From: Nocardia neocaledoniensis
Lineage (GTDB): Bacteria > Actinomycetota > Actinomycetes > Mycobacteriales > Mycobacteriaceae
Assembly (NCBI RefSeq): GCF_003182135.1
Contig: NZ_QGTL01000013.1
Span: 62,001-126,000 of the forward strand
Direction of reading: 5' to 3'
DNA: 64,000 nt
Both the position numbers and the translations under genes were made by a program. Shown here piece by piece: positions 35,602-44,412 of the stretch. The stretch's first letter is position 1, and each line of letters opens with the position of its first letter. Under the pieces are notes generated by a model. The model was not told where the DNA came from, did not search any database, and saw nothing but the letters and a program-made list of their open reading frames with translations.

Positions 35602-36756
35602 TCAGCTGCTGGCCGCCGCGGTGAACGGTGTCACCACCGGCGCCGCGGCGGGTCGCGACGGATGCCGCCACACGCCGCGCCGTTCCAGGATCGGCAGGAC
35701 GCCCTCGCCGAACCAGTACGCCTCCTCCAGGTGCGGATAGCCGGACAGGATGAAATGGTCGATGCCGAGCGCGGCGTACTCGAGCAGCCGCTCGGCCACC
35801 TCCGCGTGCGAGCCCACCAGCGCCGTCCCGGCCCCGCCGCGCACCAGGCCGACACCGGCCCACAGATTGGGCGCGATCTCGAGTCCGTCGGTGCGGCCCT
35901 CGTGCAGCCGGGCCATCCGGCGCTGGCCCTCGGACTCGCTCTGGGCCAGGCTGGCCTGCACCCGCGCGATCTCGCCGGGCGCGATGCCCGCCAGCAGCCG
36001 GTCGGCCTCGGCCCACGCCTCGGCGGCGGTGTCGCGGCTGATCACATGGATACGCAGGCCGAAGTCCACGGTGCGGCCCTCGAGCGCGGCCAGGCCCCGG
36101 ATCCAGTCGAGCTTCTTCGCGACCGCGTCCAGCGGCTCGCCCCACGTCAGATAGGTGTCGGCGTAGCGTGCCGCCACCGGGCCGGCCGGGCCGGAGGAGC
36201 CGCCGAAGAACACCGGCGGGATCGGGTCCGGCCGGGCGCTCAGCAGCGCGTCACGCACCCGCAGGTGCTCGCCGGTGAAGCTGAACGGCTCGGTGGAACG
36301 CCACAGCTCGCGCACGATGTGCAGGAACTCGCCCGTCCTGGCATAGCGCTCGGCCTTGTCGAGAAAGTCGCCGTAGGCCTGCTGCTCGCGCGGCTCCCCA
36401 CCGGTGACGACATTGAGCAGCAACCGGCCGGCGGAATGGCGCTGGAAGGTCGCGGCCATCTGCGCGGCCAGGGTCGGGCTGGTCAGGCCGGGCCGCAGCG
36501 CCACCAGGAACTTCAGCGTCTCGCTGGTCTGCACCAGCATGGCGGTGGTCAGCCAGGCGTCCTCGCACCAGGCGCCGGTCGGGGTCAGTACACCCTCGAA
36601 CCCGTTGTCCTCGGCCGCCGCGGTGAGCTGGTTCAGGTAGCGCAGCGTGGCCGGTCGATCGCCGGACATGAAACTGCCGTGGCCGCCCGCGACCAGCCCC
36701 CGCGAATCGCCGTAGGTGGGCAGGAACCAGTGGAACGACAGTGTTTGCTCGGTCAT
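35602..36756 (-). CDS. ssuD: FMNH2-dependent alkanesulfonate monooxygenase (SsuD-like)
   Basis: A 384-residue luciferase-like monooxygenase with SsuD landmarks: FHWFLPTYGDSRG near the start, GFEGVLTPTGAWCEDAW, NVVTGGEPREQQAYGDFLDKAERYART and GGSSGPAGPVAARYADTYLTWGEP. It should release sulfite from alkanesulfonates using reduced FMN supplied by a reductase. No ssuABC transporter or SsuE reductase is adjacent. ATG 36756 matches the usual start; an in-frame upstream GTG/ATG adds 12 residues. It converges on rox with 4 bp between. Confidence 0.85.
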   Translation of the reverse strand: MTEQTLSFHWFLPTYGDSRGLVAGGHGSFMSGDRPATLRYLNQLTAAAEDNGFEGVLTPTGAWCEDAWLTTAMLVQTSETLKFLVALRPGLTSPTLAAQMAATFQRHSAGRLLLNVVTGGEPREQQAYGDFLDKAERYARTGEFLHIVRELWRSTEPFSFTGEHLRVRDALLSARPDPIPPVFFGGSSGPAGPVAARYADTYLTWGEPLDAVAKKLDWIRGLAALEGRTVDFGLRIHVISRDTAAEAWAEADRLLAGIAPGEIARVQASLAQSESEGQRRMARLHEGRTDGLEIAPNLWAGVGLVRGGAGTALVGSHAEVAERLLEYAALGIDHFILSGYPHLEEAYWFGEGVLPILERRGVWRHPSRPAAAPVVTPFTAAASS

Positions 36757-36840
36757 GCCACTGATGCTGACCGGCGGGCCCGGCCCCGTCACGGATTCGG
36801 ATCACCGTGCGCGCAACTCCGGCACGCCGCGCCAAACTAG

Positions 36841-36896
36841 ACGTAACCATGCGAAACACGTAACCTCGAAGCAGGCTCGGGCAACGATGCCCGGGC
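36841..36896. promoter_or_regulatory. Direct repeats and hairpin upstream of the Baeyer-Villiger monooxygenase
   Basis: ACGTAACC occurs twice (36841 and 36858), 17 bp apart, followed by a 9-bp stem-loop (GCTCGGGCA, ACGA, TGCCCGGGC with one G:U) at 36875-36896. The repeats could bind a regulator of ssuD, the monooxygenase, or both, since the genes are divergent. Confidence 0.4.
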
Positions 36897-36927
36897 GGCG
36901 ACGACCCTCACGAAACGAGTTTCCTCA

Positions 36928-38427
36928 ATGACGCGGCATGTCGACGTACTGATCATCGGCGCTGGCCTGTCCGGAATCGGCACGGCCTGTCACCTGACTC
37001 GCGAGCAGACCGGACGCAGCTACGCGATCCTCGAGCGCCGCGAGAACATCGGTGGCACCTGGGATCTGTTCAAGTACCCCGGCATCCGGTCCGACTCGGA
37101 CATGCTCACCTTCGGCTTCGGGTTCCGGCCCTGGATCGGCACCAAGGTGCTCGCCGACGGCGCCAGCATCCGTCAGTACGTCGAGGACACCGCCAAGGAA
37201 TACGGCGTCACCGACCACATCAACTTCGGCCGCAAGGTCGTCCACCTGAACTTCGACCGGTCCCGCGCGCAGTGGACCGTCGAGGCGCTGATCGAGGCGA
37301 CCGGCGAGACCGAGACCTGGACCGCCGACTTCGTCGTCGGCGCCAGCGGCTACTACAACTACGACAAGGGCTACCGTCCCGAGTTCCCCGGCGAGGCCGA
37401 CTTCACCGGGCAGATCGTGCACCCGCAGCACTGGCCCGAGGACCTGGACTACACGGGCAAGAAGGTCGTGGTGATCGGCTCCGGCGCCACCGCGATCACG
37501 CTGATCCCGTCCATGGCCGACAAGGCCGCGCACGTCACCATGCTGCAGCGCTCGCCCACCTGGATCCAGGCGCTGCCCTCGGACGACCCGGTCGCGATCG
37601 GCTTCAAGAAGACCCGTGTGCCCGACGCGATCGCCTACAAGATCGGCCGCGCCCGCAACATCGCCCTGCAGCGCGCCAGCTTCCAGCTCTCGCGCACCAA
37701 CCCCGAGCTGGCCAAGAAGCTGATGCTGGCGCAGGTGCGTTTGCAGCTGGGCAACAAGGTCGACCTGCGCCACTTCACCCCGTCCTACAACCCGTGGGAT
37801 CAGCGGCTGTGCGTGGTGCCCAACGGCGACCTGTTCAAGGTGCTCAAGTCCGGCAAGGCCGACATCGTCACCGACCGGATCGCGAAGTTCACCGAGAAGG
37901 GCATCCTGACCGAGTCGGGCCAGGAGCTCGAGGCCGACATCATCGTCACCGCCACCGGTCTCAACGTCCAGATCCTGGGTGGGGCGACCATGAGCATCGA
38001 CGACGAGCCGGTGAAGATGAACGAGACGGTCGCCTACAAGAGCGTGCTGTACTCCGACATCCCGAACTTCCTGATGATCATCGGCTACACCAACGCCTCC
38101 TGGACGTTGAAGGCCGATCTCGCGGCCGCCTACCTGTGCCGCGTCCTCAACATCATGCGCGACCGCGGCTACACCACCTTCGAGGTGCACGCCAACCCCG
38201 AGGACATCGCCGAGGAGTCGCTGATGGGTGGCGCGCTCACCTCCGGCTACATCCAGCGCGGTAACGGCGAAATGCCTCGTCAGGGTGCGCGCGGCGCCTG
38301 GAAACTGGTGAACAACTACTACCGCGACCGCACGCTGATGCACAAGGCGCCGATCGAGGACGGCATCCTGCGTTTCAGCAAGGTCGGCACGGCCGTCGAG
38401 CCTGCCGAGAAGGTCGCCAACGCCTGA
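36928..38427 (+). CDS. Flavin-containing Baeyer-Villiger monooxygenase (EthA-like)
   Basis: A 499-residue class B flavoprotein. It has the FAD site IIGAGLSGIGTACHL, the Baeyer-Villiger fingerprint FTGQIVHPQHW (FxGxxxHxxxW), and the NADPH site VVVIGSGATAITLIP. It is of the size and type of mycobacterial EthA, which oxidises ketones and thioamides and activates ethionamide. The physiological substrate is unknown. It is a single-gene unit with a strong terminator at 38447-38490. Confidence 0.9.
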   Translation: MTRHVDVLIIGAGLSGIGTACHLTREQTGRSYAILERRENIGGTWDLFKYPGIRSDSDMLTFGFGFRPWIGTKVLADGASIRQYVEDTAKEYGVTDHINFGRKVVHLNFDRSRAQWTVEALIEATGETETWTADFVVGASGYYNYDKGYRPEFPGEADFTGQIVHPQHWPEDLDYTGKKVVVIGSGATAITLIPSMADKAAHVTMLQRSPTWIQALPSDDPVAIGFKKTRVPDAIAYKIGRARNIALQRASFQLSRTNPELAKKLMLAQVRLQLGNKVDLRHFTPSYNPWDQRLCVVPNGDLFKVLKSGKADIVTDRIAKFTEKGILTESGQELEADIIVTATGLNVQILGGATMSIDDEPVKMNETVAYKSVLYSDIPNFLMIIGYTNASWTLKADLAAAYLCRVLNIMRDRGYTTFEVHANPEDIAEESLMGGALTSGYIQRGNGEMPRQGARGAWKLVNNYYRDRTLMHKAPIEDGILRFSKVGTAVEPAEKVANA

Positions 38428-38446
38428 TCCGGGGCACCACACGACG

Positions 38447-38490
38447 CGGACGGGGTCCGTCACACCATCGGGTGTGGCGGACCCCGTCCG
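38447..38490. terminator. Terminator after the Baeyer-Villiger monooxygenase
   Basis: A 20-bp near-perfect inverted repeat (CGGACGGGGTCCG... with one G:U) around a 4-base loop, 20 bp after the stop. It isolates the monooxygenase from the GlnX operon. Confidence 0.88.
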
Positions 38491-38613
38491 TTCGTCCGGT
38501 CCGCGGCGCCCGAACCGGTTGCGCGCGGGCGCTTCTGGTACCCGGGCGAATTCTCAGCGCCTCCCGTACTATCGCGATCGAAGACACCGCCCGGGGAGAC
38601 GAAGGAGGACGGT

Positions 38614-39885
38614 GTGGGATCTCGCCTACCGGCGACCATCCGAGACGCGGGGATGTGGGTGCGGCGTTTCGCCGCGACGACACCGGGTGTGATCGGCGTG
38701 GTCCTCGTGGTGACCACGGTGGCCTGCCTGGTCGCCGGATCGACCGCGGGCCAGCAACTCGGCGCGAAGATCACGCGGACGGAGCAGGTCCTGGACCGGA
38801 CCGAACCGCTGGCCTTCGCCGCGCAGAGCCTCTACGTGTCGCTCTCGGCCGCCGACGCAGGCGCGGCGACCGCCTTCCTGTCCGGCGGTATCGAATCACC
38901 GCAGGTCCGTGACACTTACGAGCAGGCGCTCGCCGAGGCCGCCGCCGCGCTGGCCGAGGCGACGGCGGGCGCCACCGACGCCAGGTCCAGGGCCATCGTC
39001 GCGCGCATCGCGGCGGATCTGCCGACCTACACCGGGCTGGTGGAGACCGCGCGCGCGAACAACCGGCAGGGCTTCCCGGTCGGCTCCGCCTATCTGCGCC
39101 AGGCCTCGGACCTGATGCAGACCTCGCTGCTGCCCCAGGCCGAGCAGCTCAACCAGGCTCGTTTCGCCGCCGTCCGCGAGGACCAGCGCCACATCGGCGC
39201 GCTGCCGATGACCACGATCGTGCTCCTGCTGCTGGTCCTGCTCGCGTGCGCGATCGGCTCGGTGCTGTTGCTGCGCCGTACCAACCGGCTCGTCAACGCG
39301 GGCGTGGCCGCGGCCGCGGCGGCCGCGCTGCTGGCCATCGTGTGGGCGGCGGGGGCGACGCTCACCGCCGCCCAGCTGCTCGACACCGGGGACACGGGAG
39401 CCGGTGCGCGCGTGGAGAATCTGGCCGGCGCGCGCATCCTGGCCCAGCAGGCCCGCACCGACGAGACGCTGGCCCTGATCACGCGCGGCGACATCACCGC
39501 CCCCGAGGCGTCGTTCCAGACCCACACCGTCGACCTGGAGAAGCGCCTCGCCGCCGCGGGCGCCGCGGACTCCGAAGCGGCCAGGGCGCTGACGAATTGG
39601 ACCGCGGGCCACAACGCCCAGCGCACCGCCTACGAGAAGGCCGACTACGCGGGCGCCGTCACCCAGGCCATCGGCACCGGACCCGACAGCTCGGCCACCA
39701 GCTTCGCCCGCCTCGACCACGAATTGCGCGACGCGCTCGCCCAGGCGCGGACCGATCTGCGCGACGGCGTCGACGCGGCGGGCGACACCTTCACGCTGAG
39801 CCCCGTCGGCACCCTGCTCCTGCTGCTGGCCGCTGCCGGTGCGGTGGTCACCGGCCTGTGGCCCCGAATCAAGGAATTCCTATGA
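38614..39885 (+). CDS. glnX: GlnX-like membrane sensor protein
   Basis: A 423-residue membrane protein. It has a cytoplasmic start, a helix at about 24-46 (TTPGVIGVVLVVTTVACLVAG), a helical extracytoplasmic region, two helices at about 195-215 and 225-250, another helical segment, and a C-terminal helix. It matches the mycobacterial GlnX topology. In mycobacteria GlnX relays binding of aspartate/glutamate by lipoprotein GlnH to kinase PknG, and the same gene order follows here. GTG 38614 has AAGGAGGA seven bases upstream. It is the first gene of a seven-gene unit and overlaps glnH by ATGA. Confidence 0.87.
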   Translation: MGSRLPATIRDAGMWVRRFAATTPGVIGVVLVVTTVACLVAGSTAGQQLGAKITRTEQVLDRTEPLAFAAQSLYVSLSAADAGAATAFLSGGIESPQVRDTYEQALAEAAAALAEATAGATDARSRAIVARIAADLPTYTGLVETARANNRQGFPVGSAYLRQASDLMQTSLLPQAEQLNQARFAAVREDQRHIGALPMTTIVLLLLVLLACAIGSVLLLRRTNRLVNAGVAAAAAAALLAIVWAAGATLTAAQLLDTGDTGAGARVENLAGARILAQQARTDETLALITRGDITAPEASFQTHTVDLEKRLAAAGAADSEAARALTNWTAGHNAQRTAYEKADYAGAVTQAIGTGPDSSATSFARLDHELRDALAQARTDLRDGVDAAGDTFTLSPVGTLLLLLAAAGAVVTGLWPRIKEFL

Positions 39886-40850
39886 GAACCAGGCGTCCCC
39901 TGCTGGTGGCCGTGGCCGCGGCGCTCGTCCTGGTGGCCGGGTGCGGTGACGCGCCCGAGCCTTCGGCCATCGCGGCCACCGCCGTCGCGCCGCCGCTGCC
40001 CGGCGCCGAGGCGATCACCACCGCGCCGACCGCCGAGGGCACCGGCACCTGCGACACCGAGGCGACCCTGGCGCCCACCGCGCAACCGCGCCCCGGCGCG
40101 ATGCCGGCCGGGTCGTCGATGGCGGCCATCGTCGCCAACGGTCGCCTGCGGGTCGGCGTCGACCAGAACACCTACATGTTCGGCTTCCGCAACCCGTCGA
40201 CCGGACGGCTGGAAGGCTTCGACATCGACCTGGCCCGCGAGATCGCGCGTGACCTGTTCGGCGACCCGAACAAGATCGAACTGCGCTCCGTCTCCGCCGC
40301 CGACCGGATCCCGCTGCTGCAGGAGAAGAAGGTCGACATGATCGTGCGGACCTTCTCCGCCACCTGCGAACGACGCCGCGATGTCGACTTCTCCGGCGTC
40401 TATTACCGTGCGGCGCAACGCATCGCGGCGCCGAAGGGCTCCGGCATCACCGGTGCGGCGGGGCTGGCGGGCAAGCGGGTGTGTGTCACCAAGGGCACCA
40501 CGGCCGCCGCGCCGCTGTTCGAGCTGCCGACGGTGCCCACCGTGTTCGGCGTGACCAACTGGACCGACTGCCTGGTCGCCCTGCAACAGGGCACGGTCGA
40601 CGCGATCAGCGGCGACGAACCGATCCTCGCCGGTCTGGTGGCCCAGGACCGCAACCTCGAGCTGGTCGGTGAGTCGATCGGGGCGGGCGCGTACGCGGTC
40701 GGCGTGCCCAAGGGCAGCGACGACCTGGTCCGGTTCGTCAACGGCGTGCTCGACCGCATGCGCGCCGACGGTTCCTGGCAGCGGATCTACGAGCAACATC
40801 TGTCGACCCTCGGCCCGCCGGTCATGCCCGTGCCCCGGTACGTCGGATGA
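39882..40850 (+). CDS. glnH: GlnH-like amino-acid-binding lipoprotein
   Basis: A 322-residue solute-binding protein with a lipobox LVLVAGC (Cys21), a Pro/Thr-rich linker, and a type 3 periplasmic-binding fold (GFRNPSTGRLEGFDIDLAREIARDLFG, VRTFSATCERRRDVDFSGVYY, TDCLVALQQGTVDAISGDEP). The Arg in MIVRTF and Asp in SGDEP fit amino-acid ligand contacts. It is anchored outside the membrane and should report aspartate or glutamate to GlnX. ATGA overlaps tie it to glnX and the next gene. Confidence 0.9.
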   Translation: MRTRRPLLVAVAAALVLVAGCGDAPEPSAIAATAVAPPLPGAEAITTAPTAEGTGTCDTEATLAPTAQPRPGAMPAGSSMAAIVANGRLRVGVDQNTYMFGFRNPSTGRLEGFDIDLAREIARDLFGDPNKIELRSVSAADRIPLLQEKKVDMIVRTFSATCERRRDVDFSGVYYRAAQRIAAPKGSGITGAAGLAGKRVCVTKGTTAAAPLFELPTVPTVFGVTNWTDCLVALQQGTVDAISGDEPILAGLVAQDRNLELVGESIGAGAYAVGVPKGSDDLVRFVNGVLDRMRADGSWQRIYEQHLSTLGPPVMPVPRYVG

Positions 40851-42019
40851 CCTCGCCGATGCTCGGCCTCGCCGAGCTCGATCGCGAACTCGCCACCCGC
40901 ACGGCCGAACTGGCCACGGTGACGACGACCCTGCTCGAACTCGACCGCCACCCCGGCCTCGCCCTGGTGCGCCGGTATCCGCCGACGGGGGAGACCGCGC
41001 GCCGGTGGGCGCCGGTGCAGACCGCCCTCGGCGAACTGTGGGAGGACCTGGGCCGGGTGCGCGCCATCGTGTCCGAGGCCGAGACGGTCCGTGGGGGCAG
41101 GGGGCGCATCGACGACCGTGCCCGTGCGCGGCTGACCGAACTGCTGCGCGGCCGCCCGCACGAGATCGCCAGGATCCCGATCCCGCTGTCCCAGCGCGGA
41201 CTCACCGGGCCGGGGGAGACCGTCGTGACGGTCGGCATCGCCGACTGCCTGGACCGGATGCGCGCGGCCTTCGCCTTCGTCGCGCCGTTCGCCGACGAGG
41301 TCGCGGCGGTGGACCGGCAGGTGCTCGGCGCGCTGGCGCCCCTGCAACAGCGGATCGAGCAGGCCCATGGCGCGCTCGACGCCGCCGCCGAGCCGGTGGC
41401 GACGCTGCTGCGCCGCGCGGGCACCGATCCGCTCGGCTTCGCCGAGGGCGAGATCGAAACGGCGCTCGCGGCGGTCACGGCCCTGATCGAAACCGAAACC
41501 GCCCGCCACGCCGAACATCTCGCGATCGCCGCCGATCTGCCGGGCGCGGTCGACGCGCTGCGCCGCCGGCTGCGCGCGGTGGCCGAACTCCAGCGCGATG
41601 CCGACGACACCGCCGCGCGCGCCGAGCACAGGATCCTCGCGGGCGTCCTGCCCGAGGGCGGCGAACCGGCGCAGCGGCTGCGCGCCGAACTCGACACCCT
41701 CGGCGCGGAACCGACCAGGCCCACCGTCGAACACCTGCTCGCGCTGCGCGCCCGCGCGGACGCGGCGGCCGAGACCGCCACGCGGCGGGCGGAATTGGCG
41801 CGCGGACTGCTCGACCGGCGCGCCGAGCTGCGCGGCAGGCTCACCTCCTATCGGGCCAAGGCCGCGCGCCTCGGCGTGAGCGAGGACCGCGACGTCCTGG
41901 CCGCCGACCGGATCGCCGCGGGCCTGCTCAGCCGTACACCATGCGATCTGGCCGCGGTCACCCGCGCGGTCGCCGACTATCGTTCGATCATCGGGGAGAA
42001 AGCGGGGCGGACAGCATGA
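40847..42019 (+). CDS. Helical coiled-coil protein of the PknG operon, unknown function
   Basis: A 390-residue soluble protein that is almost entirely helical with long Ala/Glu/Arg-rich heptad stretches (LQQRIEQAHGALDAAAEPVATLLRRA; ALRARADAAAETATRRAELARGLLDRRAEL). No enzyme motif is seen. It is inserted between glnH and pknG, where mycobacteria have no gene, and overlaps both by ATGA, so it is made in step with them. It may be a scaffold or adaptor between the membrane sensor and the kinase; this is inference from position. Confidence 0.75.
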   Translation: MTSPMLGLAELDRELATRTAELATVTTTLLELDRHPGLALVRRYPPTGETARRWAPVQTALGELWEDLGRVRAIVSEAETVRGGRGRIDDRARARLTELLRGRPHEIARIPIPLSQRGLTGPGETVVTVGIADCLDRMRAAFAFVAPFADEVAAVDRQVLGALAPLQQRIEQAHGALDAAAEPVATLLRRAGTDPLGFAEGEIETALAAVTALIETETARHAEHLAIAADLPGAVDALRRRLRAVAELQRDADDTAARAEHRILAGVLPEGGEPAQRLRAELDTLGAEPTRPTVEHLLALRARADAAAETATRRAELARGLLDRRAELRGRLTSYRAKAARLGVSEDRDVLAADRIAAGLLSRTPCDLAAVTRAVADYRSIIGEKAGRTA

Positions 42020-44412
42020 TCTGTAGTGAACCGGGGTGCGGCGGCGCCGTCGAGGACGGCTACTGCGCCGTCTGCGGCACCGCACCGGTGGCGGCCCCGC
42101 CCGCACCGACGGTCGCTCCCGCCGGTGGGCGCTCGGCGCGGACCACCGCGCAACCGCGCAAGGGCGCCCCACCACCGCCGCCGCCACCGCTACCGGGGGT
42201 GTGCGCCGAATCGGGTTGCGGCGGAACGATCGTCGACGGCTACTGCGAGACCTGCGGCACCGCCCCCACCGCGACCGCCGCCTACAGCCCGTCCGCGCCG
42301 ACCATCAGCGCCAGCGGGCGCACATCGAGCCGCTCGGTGCGCACCCACCGGTCCGGCTCAACCCGCTCGGCGGGCCGCGGGCGTCTGGGCGCCGGGCTCG
42401 TCGAGGTGCCGCCGGTCCCGCGCGTCGACCCGGCCACCGCGGTCCTCGCCGACCCGCAGGTCCCCGAAGCCGACCGCTACTGCGGCAAGTGTGACAAGCC
42501 CGTCGGCCGCAGCCACGACGGCGTCCCCGGCCGCACCGCGGGCTTCTGCCCGCACTGCGGCACCCGCTATTCGTTCGTGCCCCGTCTGCGGGCCGGCGAG
42601 CTCGTCGGCGGCCAGTACGAGGTGGCAGGCGCGCTGGCGCACGGTGGCCTCGGCTGGATCTATCTGGCCACCGATGAGCGGGTCAACCGGCGCTGGGTGG
42701 TGCTCAAGGGCCTCATCGACACCGGCGACAGCGACGCGCAGGCGGCCGCACTGGCCGAACGGCGCTTCCTCGCCGAGGTCGACCACCCCAACATCGTCAA
42801 GATCCACAACTTCACCGAGCACGCCGACGCCGACGGGGAACCGGTCGGCTACATCGTGATGGCCTATGTCGGCGGCACCTCGCTCAAGCAGATCCTGCGC
42901 AAGCACCGTGCCGAGACCAAGACCTACCTGCCGCCGGCCCAGGCGATCGCCTACGTGCTGGAAATGCTGCCCGCACTGGGCTATCTGCACGCGCGCGGGT
43001 GGGCGTACTGCGACTTCAAGCCCGACAACGTGATGCAGACCGAGGAACGCCTCGAGCTCATCGACCTCGGCGCGGTCATCTCGATGGACGACCGCACCAG
43101 CCCGATCTACGGGACCCTGGGCTACCAGGCGCCCGAGATCGCCGAGACCGGTCCCACCGTGGCCACCGAGGTCTACACCGCGGGCCGCACCCTGGCGGTG
43201 CTGATGATGCGGCTGGCGACCGTCGACGGCAAGCTGGGCCCGCTGCCGACGCCCGAGGCCGAACCCCTGCTCGCCCGGCACGATTCGCTGCACCGGTTCC
43301 TGCTGCGCGCCACCGACGCCGACCCGCTGGCCCGGTTCGGCTCGATGGCGGAGATGGCCGACCAGCTCACCGGTGTGCTGCGGGAGGTGCTCGCCACCGA
43401 GGACGGCCTGCCGCGCCCCGGCATGTCGAGCTCGTTCGGCCCGGCCCGTGCCGTTTTCGGGATCGACAGCGCCACACCGGAACCCGCCGCCCTGATCGCC
43501 GGACTGCCCGCGCCGCTGGTCGACCCCGGCGACAGCGGCGCCGCGCTGCTGGCCACCACCGACGCGGCGACGCCCGCCGAACTGGAGGAGGCGCTCACCG
43601 CCGGTCTGCGCGCGGTGGTCACCGGGGCGGGCGAATCCGTGGAGATCCCGCTGCGGCTGGTCCGCGCCGAACTCGAGGCGGGCGCCCCCGAGGCGGCGCT
43701 GGCCCGCCTCGACAACCTCGCCGAGGACCTGGCCTACGACTGGCGCCGGGTCTGGTACCGGGCGCAGGCCGCGCTGCTCACCGGCGAATACGACAGCGCC
43801 GCCGCCGATTTCGAGGCCGTGTACAACGCCCTGCCCGGCGAGCCAGCGCCCAAGCTCGCCCTGGCGGCCGCGCTGGAGCTCGGCGCGGCCGACGACACCG
43901 CGCGCCGGCGCGCGCTCGCACTCTACGAACTGGTGTGGCGCACCGACCACACCTACCTCGCGGCCGCCTTCGGCGCGGCCAGACTGCGGCGCGCGGCCGG
44001 TGACCGGCCGGGCGCGGTCGCGGTGCTCGACCAGGTGGAGCGCACCTCCTCGATGTACACCGAGGCCAGGGTCTCGGCGGTGGAAACGCTGCTGGCCCGT
44101 CGCGATCCCGCCGAACTCGACGAGACCCTGCTGCGGGAGGCCGGCGCGCGGGTCGAACGGCTCACCCTGGACTCGCGCACGCGCACCGCCCAGGTGCGCA
44201 TGCACGTGCTCGAGGCGGCGCTGAGCTGGATCCGGTCGGGACAGCGCCCGGGTACGCCAGGCAAGCTGTTGGATGTGGAATTCACCGAGCAGGGAGTGCG
44301 GACGGGGTTGGAACGATGCTTGCGGACATTGGCGCGCGAGGCCGAGGACATGTGGACCCGCTTCGTGCTGGTGGATCAGGCGAACGCGGTGCGCCCGAGG
44401 ACCACTCTGTGA
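42016..44412 (+). CDS. pknG: Serine/threonine protein kinase PknG
   Basis: A 798-residue PknG-type kinase. Order: two zinc-ribbon-like repeats (C3-C8/C17-C20 and C63-C68/C77-C80, each ending CGTAP), a Ser/Thr/Arg linker (100-120), a rubredoxin-like pair CGKC/CPHC (156-181), the kinase domain (VVLKG Lys231, catalytic YCDFKPDN Asp333, DLG in place of DFG at 350), and a C-terminal TPR region. In mycobacteria PknG phosphorylates GarA to tune the 2-oxoglutarate/glutamate branch. ATG 42016 overlaps the previous stop. The duplicated N-terminal ribbons are extra to the M. tuberculosis protein as I recall it. Confidence 0.95.
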   Translation: MICSEPGCGGAVEDGYCAVCGTAPVAAPPAPTVAPAGGRSARTTAQPRKGAPPPPPPPLPGVCAESGCGGTIVDGYCETCGTAPTATAAYSPSAPTISASGRTSSRSVRTHRSGSTRSAGRGRLGAGLVEVPPVPRVDPATAVLADPQVPEADRYCGKCDKPVGRSHDGVPGRTAGFCPHCGTRYSFVPRLRAGELVGGQYEVAGALAHGGLGWIYLATDERVNRRWVVLKGLIDTGDSDAQAAALAERRFLAEVDHPNIVKIHNFTEHADADGEPVGYIVMAYVGGTSLKQILRKHRAETKTYLPPAQAIAYVLEMLPALGYLHARGWAYCDFKPDNVMQTEERLELIDLGAVISMDDRTSPIYGTLGYQAPEIAETGPTVATEVYTAGRTLAVLMMRLATVDGKLGPLPTPEAEPLLARHDSLHRFLLRATDADPLARFGSMAEMADQLTGVLREVLATEDGLPRPGMSSSFGPARAVFGIDSATPEPAALIAGLPAPLVDPGDSGAALLATTDAATPAELEEALTAGLRAVVTGAGESVEIPLRLVRAELEAGAPEAALARLDNLAEDLAYDWRRVWYRAQAALLTGEYDSAAADFEAVYNALPGEPAPKLALAAALELGAADDTARRRALALYELVWRTDHTYLAAAFGAARLRRAAGDRPGAVAVLDQVERTSSMYTEARVSAVETLLARRDPAELDETLLREAGARVERLTLDSRTRTAQVRMHVLEAALSWIRSGQRPGTPGKLLDVEFTEQGVRTGLERCLRTLAREAEDMWTRFVLVDQANAVRPRTTL

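Noticed and set aside
40669..42015. Upstream in-frame extension of PknG through the coiled-coil gene
   Set aside because: The extension is Arg/Pro-rich shadow sequence; ATG 42016 overlaps the previous stop and begins directly at the zinc ribbon.
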